DNA from: a virus
IMG/VR virus record: IMGVR_UViG_3300023174_000353
Location: 1-37,979 of that record
Length of the DNA: 37,979 bases
Reading direction: 5' to 3' (one strand)
Part shown: in pieces, positions 31,405 to 36,271 of the stretch
Layout of the letters: each line of letters opens with the position of its first letter
Position numbering within the stretch: position 1 is the stretch's first letter
Notes under the pieces: generated by a model
What the model was told of the DNA's origin: nothing
What the model saw: only the letters and a program-made list of their open reading frames with translations
Database searches by the model: none
Translations under genes and position numbers: made by a program

Positions 31405-31615
31405 CCGTTTTTTTCTAACTGCAATATGCGTCGCTGTATAACACTTGCTCACAGAAAACACAACCAAACCCACACACCCACCCACACTATTTAGCACTAA
31501 ATCTAGAGCCAAATTTAAAGCCACAAATGTGTATGTCTCCCGCGAAGATATACAGATACTGGAGGAGGGAGTCGCTCGGCAGAGCCCCAGTTGCTGATAT
31601 ATCACCAACAGATGT

Positions 31616-31675
31616 AAGGACAACCTAACAATCGTAAGGCTCACCTAACATTTATTAGGCAAACCTAATCCCCTA
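31616..31675 (+). repeat. Three iteron-like 20-bp repeats
   Basis: Three units start at 31616, 31636 and 31656, exactly 20 bp apart. Each contains AGG-N4-CCTAA; the third is a perfect inverted repeat TTAGG-CAAA-CCTAA. The spacing of two helical turns puts all on one DNA face, as for iterons of an origin or cooperative operator sites. Confidence 0.6.
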
Positions 31676-31781
31676 CCCCCACCTACCTCGGCGCTTGCAA
31701 AAAGAAACGGGGCGCTTGCTGTAGTTAGCAGACAGGCTCGCCTATGTAGGTAGACAAGTTGGATACATGTGACAGTGTCTA

Positions 31782-31812
31782 GTTACCGAGTGGTAGGTTA
31801 CCGTTGGGTAAC
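31782..31812 (+). promoter_or_regulatory. Tandem GTTACC operator-like repeats
   Basis: GTTACCGAGTGGTAG (31782-31796) is followed directly by GTTACCGTTGGGTAAC (31797-31812). The second is a perfect inverted repeat GTTACC-GTTG-GGTAAC; the first has the same layout with mismatches. They lie upstream of the first LexA-type box. Binding protein unknown. Confidence 0.45.
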
Positions 31813-31823
31813 TTGTGGTTGGG

Positions 31824-31837
31824 CGAACGTTTGTTCG
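31824..31837 (+). promoter_or_regulatory. LexA/SOS box 1
   Basis: CGAACGTTTGTTCG has both CGAAC and GTTCG half-sites with the 4-bp spacing of Gram-positive LexA boxes (CGAACRNRYGTTCG), with one mismatch in the core. It lies 55 bp upstream of the -35 at 31893. Confidence 0.6.
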
Positions 31838-31892
31838 GTGGTTTTGGCTTGGTGATATATCTTTGATATTTTCGGTATATATTGGTTTTGAC

Positions 31893-31921
31893 TTGACAAG
31901 CGTCTGACGCATTGGTACGCT
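31893..31921 (+). promoter_or_regulatory. Early promoter P1
   Basis: TTGACA (31893-31898), 17 bp, TACGCT (31916-31921). The start would be near 31928, 46 bases before the first early gene. The spacer holds a perfect GCGTC-T-GACGC palindrome (31900-31910), and ACAAGCG/CGCTTGT (31896-31902 and 31918-31924) link the two boxes, so an operator is likely. Confidence 0.7.
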
Positions 31922-31966
31922 TGTAGTTGTAAGGGACAAGGGCAGAAATGCCCACTAGCAGAAAGG

Positions 31967-31980
31967 CGAACAGATGTTCG
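31967..31980 (+). promoter_or_regulatory. LexA/SOS box 2 over the first early start codon
   Basis: CGAACAGATGTTCG matches CGAACRNRYGTTCG at every position. It overlaps the ribosome site and ATG (31974) of the first early gene, about 40 bp downstream of the P1 start, where bound LexA could block elongation. Confidence 0.65.
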
Positions 31981-32111
31981 TAGACAAGGAAACAAAAAGG
32001 CTAGCCGAAACGCTTGCCGAGAAATTGCGAGAGATGGCAGGAAGTGGGGACTACTTTCAGAACGCTCAACAGTGGCTCAATGATGTAGCAGACTTGTTAG
32101 GGCAACTCTAG
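31974..32111 (+). CDS. First early gene, 45-aa protein
   Basis: ATG at 31974 with AAAGG eight bases upstream; 45 codons end at 32111. The product MFVDKETKRLAETLAEKLRE, then GDYFQNAQQWLNDVADLLGQL, is two amphipathic helices with an acidic surface. It is the promoter-proximal early gene and its start lies inside a LexA-type box. Small early proteins of this sort often bind and redirect host enzymes, but no target can be named. Confidence 0.6.
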   Translation: MFVDKETKRLAETLAEKLREMAGSGDYFQNAQQWLNDVADLLGQL

Positions 32112-32120
32112 TAGACCGAA

Positions 32121-32165
32121 ACGCCTTCGGGCGTCTGTCCGTAATGCGGACACTGACGAGGTCAG
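32121..32165 (+). promoter_or_regulatory. Three tandem hairpins between the first two early genes
   Basis: ACGCC-TTCG-GGCGT (32121-32134, UUCG tetraloop), TGTCCG-TAATG-CGGACA (32136-32152) and CTGAC-GAG-GTCAG (32153-32165) fill most of the 72-bp gap. No T-run follows, so they are not a terminator. They may stabilise, process or protect the message. Confidence 0.6.
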
Positions 32166-32183
32166 CACAACGAAAGGGAAACA

Positions 32184-32369
32184 ATGACACGCAAAGACTA
32201 CCAAAAACTAGCCACAATTTTGGGCGACATGTACCGAATGGCAAGCAAGGAAAACAAGTCAAGCATTCGGGATTATATCAACGGTGTAATTTCAGAACTA
32301 GCAAAGACTGAACCAAACTTCAATACAGCAAAGTTTGTTTACTGGCTTGATGTAGCGTCAGTCAAGTAG
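32184..32369 (+). CDS. Small early protein (MTRKDY family), 61 aa
   Basis: AAAGGG lies ahead of the ATG. The product, MTRKDYQKLATILGDMYR, YINGVISELAKTEPNFNTAKFVYWL, fits a short phage protein family with an MTRKDY start and NPxFxxxxF ending that is common in actinophages and other phages. Function unknown. The 45-aa gene before it has a similar two-helix outline. Confidence 0.6.
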   Translation: MTRKDYQKLATILGDMYRMASKENKSSIRDYINGVISELAKTEPNFNTAKFVYWLDVASVK

Positions 32370-32463
32370 CAGAGTTTCCCCGTGCGCTTATGGCGTGCCA
32401 TTCAATTGGGACACGGGACAAGGCGAAAGCCGACACACAACACAACAAAGAAAAGGGGAAAGC
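32370..32463 (+). other. Spacer with weak structure before the next early gene
   Basis: 94 bp without a gene. CCGTG (32380s) can pair with CACGG (32410s) to form a loose hairpin, and the last bases are an A-rich stretch with the AAAGGGGAAAG ribosome site for the next gene. Confidence 0.3.
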
Positions 32464-32655
32464 ATGGAAACACAAATAGACCCATTCGTTTACAGGGTAG
32501 TAAGGGTTTACAACTTACTGTCTAAGCGTGACCGATACAAAACATACGACACATACCTACAGGCTGTAAACGCTGTACAGCAATTGACCGAACAGTGTCA
32601 GGGTACGGGCTATATGTACATCATTCAATCAGAACCACGAAAGGGCAACAAGTAG
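32464..32655 (+). CDS. Small early protein, 63 aa
   Basis: I chose the ATG at 32464, which has AAAGGGGAAAGC directly before it; a longer reading starts without a ribosome site. The product METQIDPFVYRVVRVYNLLS, YKTYDTYLQAVNAVQQLTEQ, GTGYMYIIQSEPRKG looks like a single mixed alpha/beta domain. No family recognised. Confidence 0.55.
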   Translation: METQIDPFVYRVVRVYNLLSKRDRYKTYDTYLQAVNAVQQLTEQCQGTGYMYIIQSEPRKGNK

Positions 32656-32662
32656 CCCAATA

Positions 32663-32710
32663 GCCCTAGACCTACAAAGGTAGGCGCAAGCGTCAAGGCT
32701 TGACTAGGGC
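32663..32710 (+). promoter_or_regulatory. Nested inverted repeat overlapping promoter P2
   Basis: GCCCTAG (32663-32669) and CTAGGGC (32704-32710) enclose CCTAC-AAAG-GTAGG (32671-32684), CGC/GCG and the perfect palindrome GTCAAG-G-CTTGAC (32692-32704). The last overlaps the -35 box of P2. It could be both an RNA structure ending the upstream message and a DNA operator. Confidence 0.5.
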
Positions 32711-32729
32711 ACGATACAGTCACTATGCT
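32700..32729 (+). promoter_or_regulatory. Early promoter P2
   Basis: TTGACT (32700-32705), 18 bp, TATGCT (32724-32729). A start near 32736 is 35 bases upstream of the ATG at 32771. The -35 lies in the right arm of GTCAAGGCTTGAC. Confidence 0.55.
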
Positions 32730-32770
32730 GTATTACTGTTAGACACAACTACAACAAGCAAAGGGAAAAC

Positions 32771-33001
32771 ATGGAACTACAACAAGAATATGACGGACAA
32801 CTGGAAACAGTTGTAAACGCCTTCACGAAACTAGAGCGCCGTTTAGAAGACATACAGCACGCTCTAAACAATGAAGACTGCCGTCATGCTTACGAACTGG
32901 CAGACGAAATGCTAGACAAACTGGCAAGAGTCCACGACAGAATGCAAATACTAAAAAACCTAGAGCAAGCACTAATAGACGAAAAACACGAAGGGAACTA
33001 A
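32771..33001 (+). CDS. Coiled-coil early protein, 76 aa
   Basis: AAAGGGAAAAC precedes the ATG. The whole protein is helical with heptads (LETVVNAFTKLERRLEDIQHAL, ELADEMLDKLARVHDRMQILKNLEQALI), so it should form a dimer or bundle. It is acidic. First gene of the P2 transcript. No family recognised. Confidence 0.6.
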   Translation: MELQQEYDGQLETVVNAFTKLERRLEDIQHALNNEDCRHAYELADEMLDKLARVHDRMQILKNLEQALIDEKHEGN

Positions 33002-33005
33002 CAAA

Positions 33006-33293
33006 ATGGAACGGACAACAGATAGACAACTAGACCAACTGGTCAAGATGATTAGCGAAGAGTTCAGGTGGGCAGGCTTATTGCCCGATGAAACGAAGGT
33101 AATCCTAGACAAGGGTAGCAAGCAATTCGGCAGGGCTTACCGTCTCTACACGGCAGGCTATGCAGGCAACTCGGGCTACTCAGACAAGCCACTCTATCTA
33201 GGTGACGGATACCTTGGACTAACCAAGCGTGAAGCCTACCTATCCTTGCGTGCAATCCTTCGCACACTTGAAGCAGTCAGGGGGGCGAAATGA
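33006..33293 (+). CDS. Early protein of an actinophage family, 95 aa
   Basis: Starts four bases after the previous stop. The helical N-terminus (RQLDQLVKMISEEF) leads to AYRLYTAGYAGNSGYSDKPLYLGDGYLGLTKREAYLSLRAILRTLEAV. A Gly/Tyr-rich loop followed by a two-helix end is typical of small phage proteins of unknown function. Overlaps the next gene by 4 bp. Confidence 0.55.
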   Translation: MERTTDRQLDQLVKMISEEFRWAGLLPDETKVILDKGSKQFGRAYRLYTAGYAGNSGYSDKPLYLGDGYLGLTKREAYLSLRAILRTLEAVRGAK

Positions 33294-33403
33294 TAAGCGA
33301 GTTTCTTTGGACAGGGCTATGCGCTCTCATCATGGTGTCGCCTTTCATTATCGGGGCAATCGCACAACAACTAACCAACAAACAAAAGAACAGGGGCAAA
33401 TAA
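33290..33403 (+). CDS. 37-aa single-span membrane protein
   Basis: ATG at 33290 overlaps the previous stop (ATGA), with GGGGGCG upstream; the stop at 33403 shares a base with the next start (TAATG). MISEFLWTGLCALIMVSPFI continues with IGAIAQQL and a Lys-rich tail: one transmembrane helix with a cytoplasmic basic end. Possibly acts on the host membrane early in infection. The exact fit between neighbours is the evidence. Confidence 0.6.
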   Translation: MISEFLWTGLCALIMVSPFIIGAIAQQLTNKQKNRGK

Positions 33404-33537
33404 TGGAAACAACAAAGAAAAAAGACGGGGTAATGCTCGCAACATGCGGACATGAGGACAGTCTTGGATACCTAACCAGTACACCATGCGGTAAATGTGT
33501 CCGCAAGAACCACAAGAAAGCGATAGGGAAAAAATGA
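33403..33537 (+). CDS. Small zinc-finger-like protein, 44 aa
   Basis: Starts at the TAATG junction. The product MATTK-like METTKKKDGVMLATCGHEDS, then YLTSTPCGKCVRKNHKKAIG, has a Cys-Gly-His at 15-17 and Cys-x2-Cys later, the arrangement of a small zinc-binding protein family common in actinophages. Basic C-terminus. Role unknown, perhaps binding nucleic acid or a host transcription factor. Confidence 0.65.
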   Translation: METTKKKDGVMLATCGHEDSLGYLTSTPCGKCVRKNHKKAIGKK

Positions 33538-33755
33538 AAACACAAGAACAACAACTAGATTACGCTCTCGGCATAATCCAAAACAAACTTACCGAATGGG
33601 GGCTAGATGACTGGCTCGGACACCGAACACCCGAAACACTACGCCTATCAGTAGATGGGGCAATCAACCTACTAGACCTAATCAACACACTCACGAGTGA
33701 GATTGACAGGCTAGAAAAGATAATCGCATACATTGACGCAAAGGCAGGCAACTAA
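33534..33755 (+). CDS. Helical early protein, 73 aa
   Basis: ATG at 33534 overlaps the previous stop (ATGA). Heptad-rich helices (LDYALGIIQNKLTEWGLDDWL, SVDGAINLLDLINTLTSEIDRLEKIIAYIDAKA) suggest a coiled coil. The short HRTPETLRL link breaks them. Unknown function. Confidence 0.55.
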   Translation: MKTQEQQLDYALGIIQNKLTEWGLDDWLGHRTPETLRLSVDGAINLLDLINTLTSEIDRLEKIIAYIDAKAGN

Positions 33756-33952
33756 TGGCACGCACAAAACAACTAAACATAGACGCAATAATCAAAGCAT
33801 ATGAGATGGAAGCGAAACGAGCAGAACGCAACGCTAAATCTTTTAGGGGAAGCGGGGCAACACACACAAACGGCGAACCGTTAGCAGACTACTGGACACG
33901 GTACGCCTGCAAAATCAGACAACAACAACAACAAATAAAGGTAGGGGAGTAA
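33755..33952 (+). CDS. Basic early protein, 65 aa
   Basis: TAATG junctions on both sides. A basic helix (KAYEMEAKRAERNAKSFRG) leads to a polar loop with THTNGEPLADYWTRYACKIR and a Gln run (QQQQQ). Net positive, so nucleic-acid binding is possible. Not recognised. Confidence 0.5.
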   Translation: MARTKQLNIDAIIKAYEMEAKRAERNAKSFRGSGATHTNGEPLADYWTRYACKIRQQQQQIKVGE

Positions 33953-34143
33953 TGGCAACAGCACAAGAATTAGCACTAAATATCGGCAAGCGTGGACAGT
34001 TACGAGTAGCAGGGACAGCACTCACCTTTGAGGTGGAGATACTTGACGCTCGTAACAGGTACGGCAACCTTGACTACAAGGTACGCCCGACAACAGGCAA
34101 TGGTGAAGCATGGCATGAAGCGACAGGAGTTCTCATCTCGTAA
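33952..34143 (+). CDS. SH3-like small phage protein, 63 aa
   Basis: Begins at a TAATG junction and ends the P2 unit. IGKRGQLRVAGTALTFEVEILDARNRYGNLDYKVRP then GEAWHEATGVLI shows five predicted strands with a RYGNLDY turn, a known small family in actinophages with unknown role. The fold resembles SH3-like barrels. Followed directly by two LexA-type boxes. Confidence 0.6.
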   Translation: MATAQELALNIGKRGQLRVAGTALTFEVEILDARNRYGNLDYKVRPTTGNGEAWHEATGVLIS

Positions 34144-34152
34144 TATATCAGG

Positions 34153-34191
34153 CGAACATATGTTTGGCGAACAAGTGTTCGGTTCTATAAC
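34153..34191 (+). promoter_or_regulatory. LexA/SOS boxes 3 and 4 embedded in a promoter
   Basis: Box 3 CGAACATATGTTTG (34153-34166, one mismatch) and box 4 CGAACAAGTGTTCG (34168-34181, perfect CGAACRNRYGTTCG) are 15 bp apart. A promoter TTGGCG (34164-34169), 16 bp, TATAAC (34186-34191) has box 4 in its spacer and box 3 over its -35, the classic layout of a LexA-repressed promoter. Confidence 0.65.
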
Positions 34192-34234
34192 AGGTAAGGG
34201 TTAGAGGGTGTGACACATTTCACAGTGATAGTAC

Positions 34235-34263
34235 TTGACAGGGACAGTGAAGTGTGATACACT
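34235..34263 (+). promoter_or_regulatory. Early promoter P3
   Basis: TTGACA (34235-34240), 17 bp, TACACT (34258-34263). CACATTTCAC (34214-34223) and GTGAAGTGTG (34247-34256) form an inverted repeat with one mismatch around the -35, a likely operator. Expected start near 34270. Confidence 0.65.
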
Positions 34264-34299
34264 TAGTAACAAGCAACAAGAAAGGGGAGAGGGGGTGAC

Positions 34300-34440
34300 A
34301 TGAAAACAGTAGGACTAGAAGAACAAACTCGCACAGAAGCGGAGAGCGTTCTCTATCAAATTGAATGTGAAGATTACGAAACCGCATTGCAAATTGCTTA
34401 CGACTTGTGCGCGAAGTTACGCACACTGACAAGCAAGTAG
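34300..34440 (+). CDS. 46-aa early protein
   Basis: ATG at 34300 with GGAGAGGGGG upstream. The product MKTVGLEEQTRTEAESVLYQ, IECEDYETALQIAYDLCAKLRTLTS is an acidic, two-helix peptide. The only gene between P3 and the tRNA-like element. Too short for family assignment. Confidence 0.55.
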   Translation: MKTVGLEEQTRTEAESVLYQIECEDYETALQIAYDLCAKLRTLTSK

Positions 34441-34445
34441 TAGGT

Positions 34446-34490
34446 CGGGTGACTGGCAGACTTCGGGGTTCAAGTCCCCGACACCCACGA
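34446..34490 (+). other. tRNA-like minihelix, probably a tRNA(Leu) remnant
   Basis: GGGTG (34447-34451) pairs with CACCC (34482-34486) and encloses a perfect T-arm CGGGG-TTCAAGT-CCCCG (34464-34480) whose loop fits TTCRANN. The 5' side ACTGGCAGACTT resembles a tRNA(Leu) D-loop (TGGCAGAC). Anticodon arm and most of the D-arm are absent and no CCA follows (ACGA). It starts five bases after the stop of the 46-aa gene and ends 15 bases before promoter P4. It could be a decayed tRNA, a minihelix mimic, an RNA processing site or an attachment-site relic. Confidence 0.55.
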
Positions 34491-34505
34491 TAGAGAGGAC
34501 AGTCC

Positions 34506-34534
34506 TTGACATCTCGTAGTATTCGTACTACGGT
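34506..34534 (+). promoter_or_regulatory. Early promoter P4
   Basis: TTGACA (34506-34511), 17 bp, TACGGT (34529-34534). The perfect inverted repeat GTAGTA-TTCG-TACTAC (34516-34531) covers the spacer and part of the -10. Start expected near 34541, 24 bases before the next ATG. Confidence 0.65.
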
Positions 34535-34564
34535 AGAACATAACAACAACGAAGGGAAACAGCA

Positions 34565-34828
34565 ATGAAAGTAAGTAAAGCAATAGAGTACCTATCCCAC
34601 TTAGACCCTAATGAGGAAATCATTATTGACTGGTGGGACAGACATTTCAACATGATATGGGACAACGACGATAACGAAATTGAAGTACCCGTAGATGTTT
34701 GGGAGTTCGTAGTCAGGCAAGTTGGCGAACGAGAACACCTAGTGGAACAGTACAACGAAGTAATCACAGAACAAACATACAAACAATACAAAAGAACAGA
34801 ACCAACAGCAAAGGTGGTAGTCGGATGA
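34565..34828 (+). CDS. Early protein, paralogue A of the MKxSKxIE pair
   Basis: 87 aa, GAAGGGAAAC before the ATG. MKVSKAIEYLSHLDPNEEIIIDWWDR opens an acidic, Trp-rich protein ending TEPTAKVVV. It is clearly related to the product of 35004-35276 (same MK-SK-IE start, D-E-I-W-DR core and TEPxxKV end), so the two arose by duplication around the 60-aa gene between them. First gene of the P4 unit. High negative charge suggests DNA mimicry as one possibility; no family known. Confidence 0.6.
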   Translation: MKVSKAIEYLSHLDPNEEIIIDWWDRHFNMIWDNDDNEIEVPVDVWEFVVRQVGEREHLVEQYNEVITEQTYKQYKRTEPTAKVVVG

Positions 34829-35007
34829 CTAAAGAAACAATTCAAGCAGAAATAATCAGGGGCTTTGAAGACCTGAGATTTCTACTCAGCGAAGGTGTGC
34901 GACAAGGTGAACTACGCCCAATGCAAACCTTTGGAATGTTAGAACAACTAAACCAAGCCCAGTTTCTTATTGAGCAGGGCATGAAAGAAAAGGAGACAGC
35001 ACAATGA
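34825..35007 (+). CDS. Helical early protein, 60 aa
   Basis: ATG at 34825 overlaps the previous stop and its own stop overlaps the next start (ATGA both times). IQAEIIRGFEDLRFLLSEGVRQGEL and MLEQLNQAQFLIEQGMKEKE form two helices. Sits between the two paralogues. Not recognised. Confidence 0.55.
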   Translation: MTKETIQAEIIRGFEDLRFLLSEGVRQGELRPMQTFGMLEQLNQAQFLIEQGMKEKETAQ

Positions 35008-35276
35008 AAGCATCAAAGGTAATTGAATTCATGCAACGGTATCACCCTGACGAAGACCTACTCATCTCATGGATAGACCGAGAACAGTTCCCAGTTGAAG
35101 ACGAGGAGACAGGCAAGTTGGTAGTGGCAACACGCGAGGAGTGGTCAGACATTATCCAGTACTTCCAAGACATGGAGTTCATGTCCGAGTATGACGCAAA
35201 CGAGATGACTGACTACGTTGCACAAGCAAACAGAGAAGGCAAGACCGAGCCAGCAGGGAAGGTGACAGTCCAATGA
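35004..35276 (+). CDS. Early protein, paralogue B of the MKxSKxIE pair
   Basis: 90 aa. MKASKVIEFMQRYHPDEDLLISWIDREQF matches the 34565 gene in spacing and key residues; the middle (EEWSDIIQYFQDMEFMSEYDANEMTDYV) is acidic and helical, and the end is TEPAGKVTV. AGGAGA precedes the ATG. Keeping two diverged copies suggests distinct targets. Confidence 0.6.
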   Translation: MKASKVIEFMQRYHPDEDLLISWIDREQFPVEDEETGKLVVATREEWSDIIQYFQDMEFMSEYDANEMTDYVAQANREGKTEPAGKVTVQ

Positions 35277-35392
35277 TGTCAGTACTTATCGCCGTAATCT
35301 ACTTCACCGTAGGGTACAGCACACACAAACTCATCACCGTCAAGCGCAAGCAAGCAATGCGAAACCACCCAAGTTGGGGGGCAAGCAAATGA
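35273..35392 (+). CDS. 39-aa single-span membrane protein
   Basis: ATG at 35273 overlaps the previous stop; its stop overlaps the next ATG (ATGA). MMSVLIAVIYFTVGYSTHKL is a membrane helix, then a basic cytoplasmic tail (TVKRKQAMRNHPSW). Like the 37-aa protein at 33290 it is a tiny membrane peptide inside the early operon. Role unknown. Confidence 0.55.
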   Translation: MMSVLIAVIYFTVGYSTHKLITVKRKQAMRNHPSWGASK

Positions 35393-35787
35393 AAGTCTAT
35401 GACCTAACTCAAAAGATAGAACGACAACACCACTACATCGTGACTTACGACAGCAGTACAAAGACTTGGTATCACGACATTGAAAACGAAGAAGGGTTCT
35501 TCCCATACGGAACTATCTACAACGAAAGTTACGACCATTGGGAAAGCGACTATCGTGGTGACGGAGAATACATCGCAGGCACAGATGAACTTGCCAAACA
35601 ATTCACCGATGCAATGCAGGTACTCAACAGCGTACGCATGACCGAAGAACAGCAAGGTTGGATAGAAGCAAAAGCAAAACTATTGCATGACCCAATCAAC
35701 TGGCTGACCTACACACTAGGACAGCACCTCACGCAACGACAAGTAGAAGAAGTCATTGCCGAACTGACAGATGCGGTATCGGAATGA
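35389..35787 (+). CDS. Largest early protein, 132 aa, unknown
   Basis: ATG at 35389 overlaps the previous stop. The N-terminal half is strand-rich and aromatic (HHYIVTYDSSTKTWYHDIENEEGFFPYG, YDHWESDYRGDGEYIAGTDEL); the C-terminal half is helical (LAKQFTDAMQVLNSVRMTEEQQGW, QRQVEEVIAELTDAV). Acidic overall. No family recognised. Confidence 0.6.
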   Translation: MKVYDLTQKIERQHHYIVTYDSSTKTWYHDIENEEGFFPYGTIYNESYDHWESDYRGDGEYIAGTDELAKQFTDAMQVLNSVRMTEEQQGWIEAKAKLLHDPINWLTYTLGQHLTQRQVEEVIAELTDAVSE

Positions 35788-35945
35788 GAACCACGAACGA
35801 AATGCTAGATGACTGGGTAAACCATCACATCACGAACGAAGCAACAGCACGAGAGGTCGTAGAGATATTACGCCAGCGTTGGGGCTGGACAGTGCTCATC
35901 AACGACTGGTTACAGTTTCAGGAACAGGCTAATGAACCTGCGTGA
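35784..35945 (+). CDS. 53-aa acidic helical protein
   Basis: ATG at 35784 overlaps the previous stop (ATGA); the last 14 bases overlap the next gene. MRTTNEMLDDWVNHHITNEA, REVVEILRQRWGWTVLINDWLQFQEQ is helical and Trp-rich. The chain of overlaps supports it. Function unknown. Confidence 0.55.
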   Translation: MRTTNEMLDDWVNHHITNEATAREVVEILRQRWGWTVLINDWLQFQEQANEPA

Positions 35946-36192
35946 CTGGTGGTATCAACGCCGACTGCACCCACCGACCTACCCTTGGGTGGTCAAGTGT
36001 GCCAGCAAACACCCATCGTCAGACAAGTATTGGACAGGCATGCACCGTGCTTCCAGTACTAAGACAGATAACTGTTGGTCATTGTTCCCGCACCGTGCCC
36101 GAAGGTTTCAAACCGAGGCAATGGCACGATACGCGACAAGTAACTCTGAGGCATGCGAAGAACAGGCGCTGTACTACATAACCTTAGATTGA
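35932..36192 (+). CDS. Last early gene, 86 aa, unknown
   Basis: Overlaps the end of the preceding gene by 14 bp. MNLRDWWYQRRLHPPTYPWV is basic and aromatic, followed by KYWTGMHRASSTKTDNCWSLFPHRARRF and an acidic helix (SEACEEQALYYI). It ends 20 bases before the terminator stem. A second frame (35942-36181) is open but has no ribosome site. No family recognised. Confidence 0.5.
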   Translation: MNLRDWWYQRRLHPPTYPWVVKCASKHPSSDKYWTGMHRASSTKTDNCWSLFPHRARRFQTEAMARYATSNSEACEEQALYYITLD

Positions 36193-36212
36193 ACTGATAG
36201 TATTACAGTCCG

Positions 36213-36271
36213 AGTAGCCTTGCTCCCACGGTTTCCCCTTCCTGTGGTAGAGCAGGGCTACTTTTTATTTT
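36213..36271 (+). terminator. Strong terminator between the convergent units
   Basis: AGTAGCC (36213-36219) pairs with GGCTACT (36256-36262); TGCTC/GAGCA and CCAC/GTGG extend the stem, and CTTTTTATTTT follows. It ends the rightward early transcript. The WhiB stop (36258-36260, minus strand) lies in its right arm; a T-run on the other side is missing, so leftward termination is less efficient. Confidence 0.8.

Larger units (their letters stand above)
31405..31973. other. Divergent control region without a protein gene
   Basis: No credible coding frame is seen on either strand before the ATG at 31974. The stretch from 31405 to 31615 is C/A-rich with no strong structure except short repeats. 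From 31616 on it carries iteron-like repeats, a GGCGCTTGC direct repeat (31690-31698 and 31711-31719), a tandem GTTACC operator-like pair, LexA-type boxes, an AT-rich stretch (31853-31890) and a consensus promoter. The combination of iterons and an adjacent AT-rich tract makes it the best candidate for a replication origin. Confidence 0.45.

Noticed and set aside
31387-31644. 85-aa minus-strand reading frame
   Set aside because: It runs through the U8 terminator, has low-complexity Lys/His at the end and no ribosome site or neighbour coupling.
34441-34500. Complete tRNA gene
   Set aside because: The T-arm and part of the acceptor are perfect but there is no anticodon arm, no full D-arm and no room for them.
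2977-36208. A shared GTAATAC motif near 2980, 32730 and 36200
   Set aside because: Only 7-8 bases match and positions relative to promoters differ; chance is likely in 38 kb.
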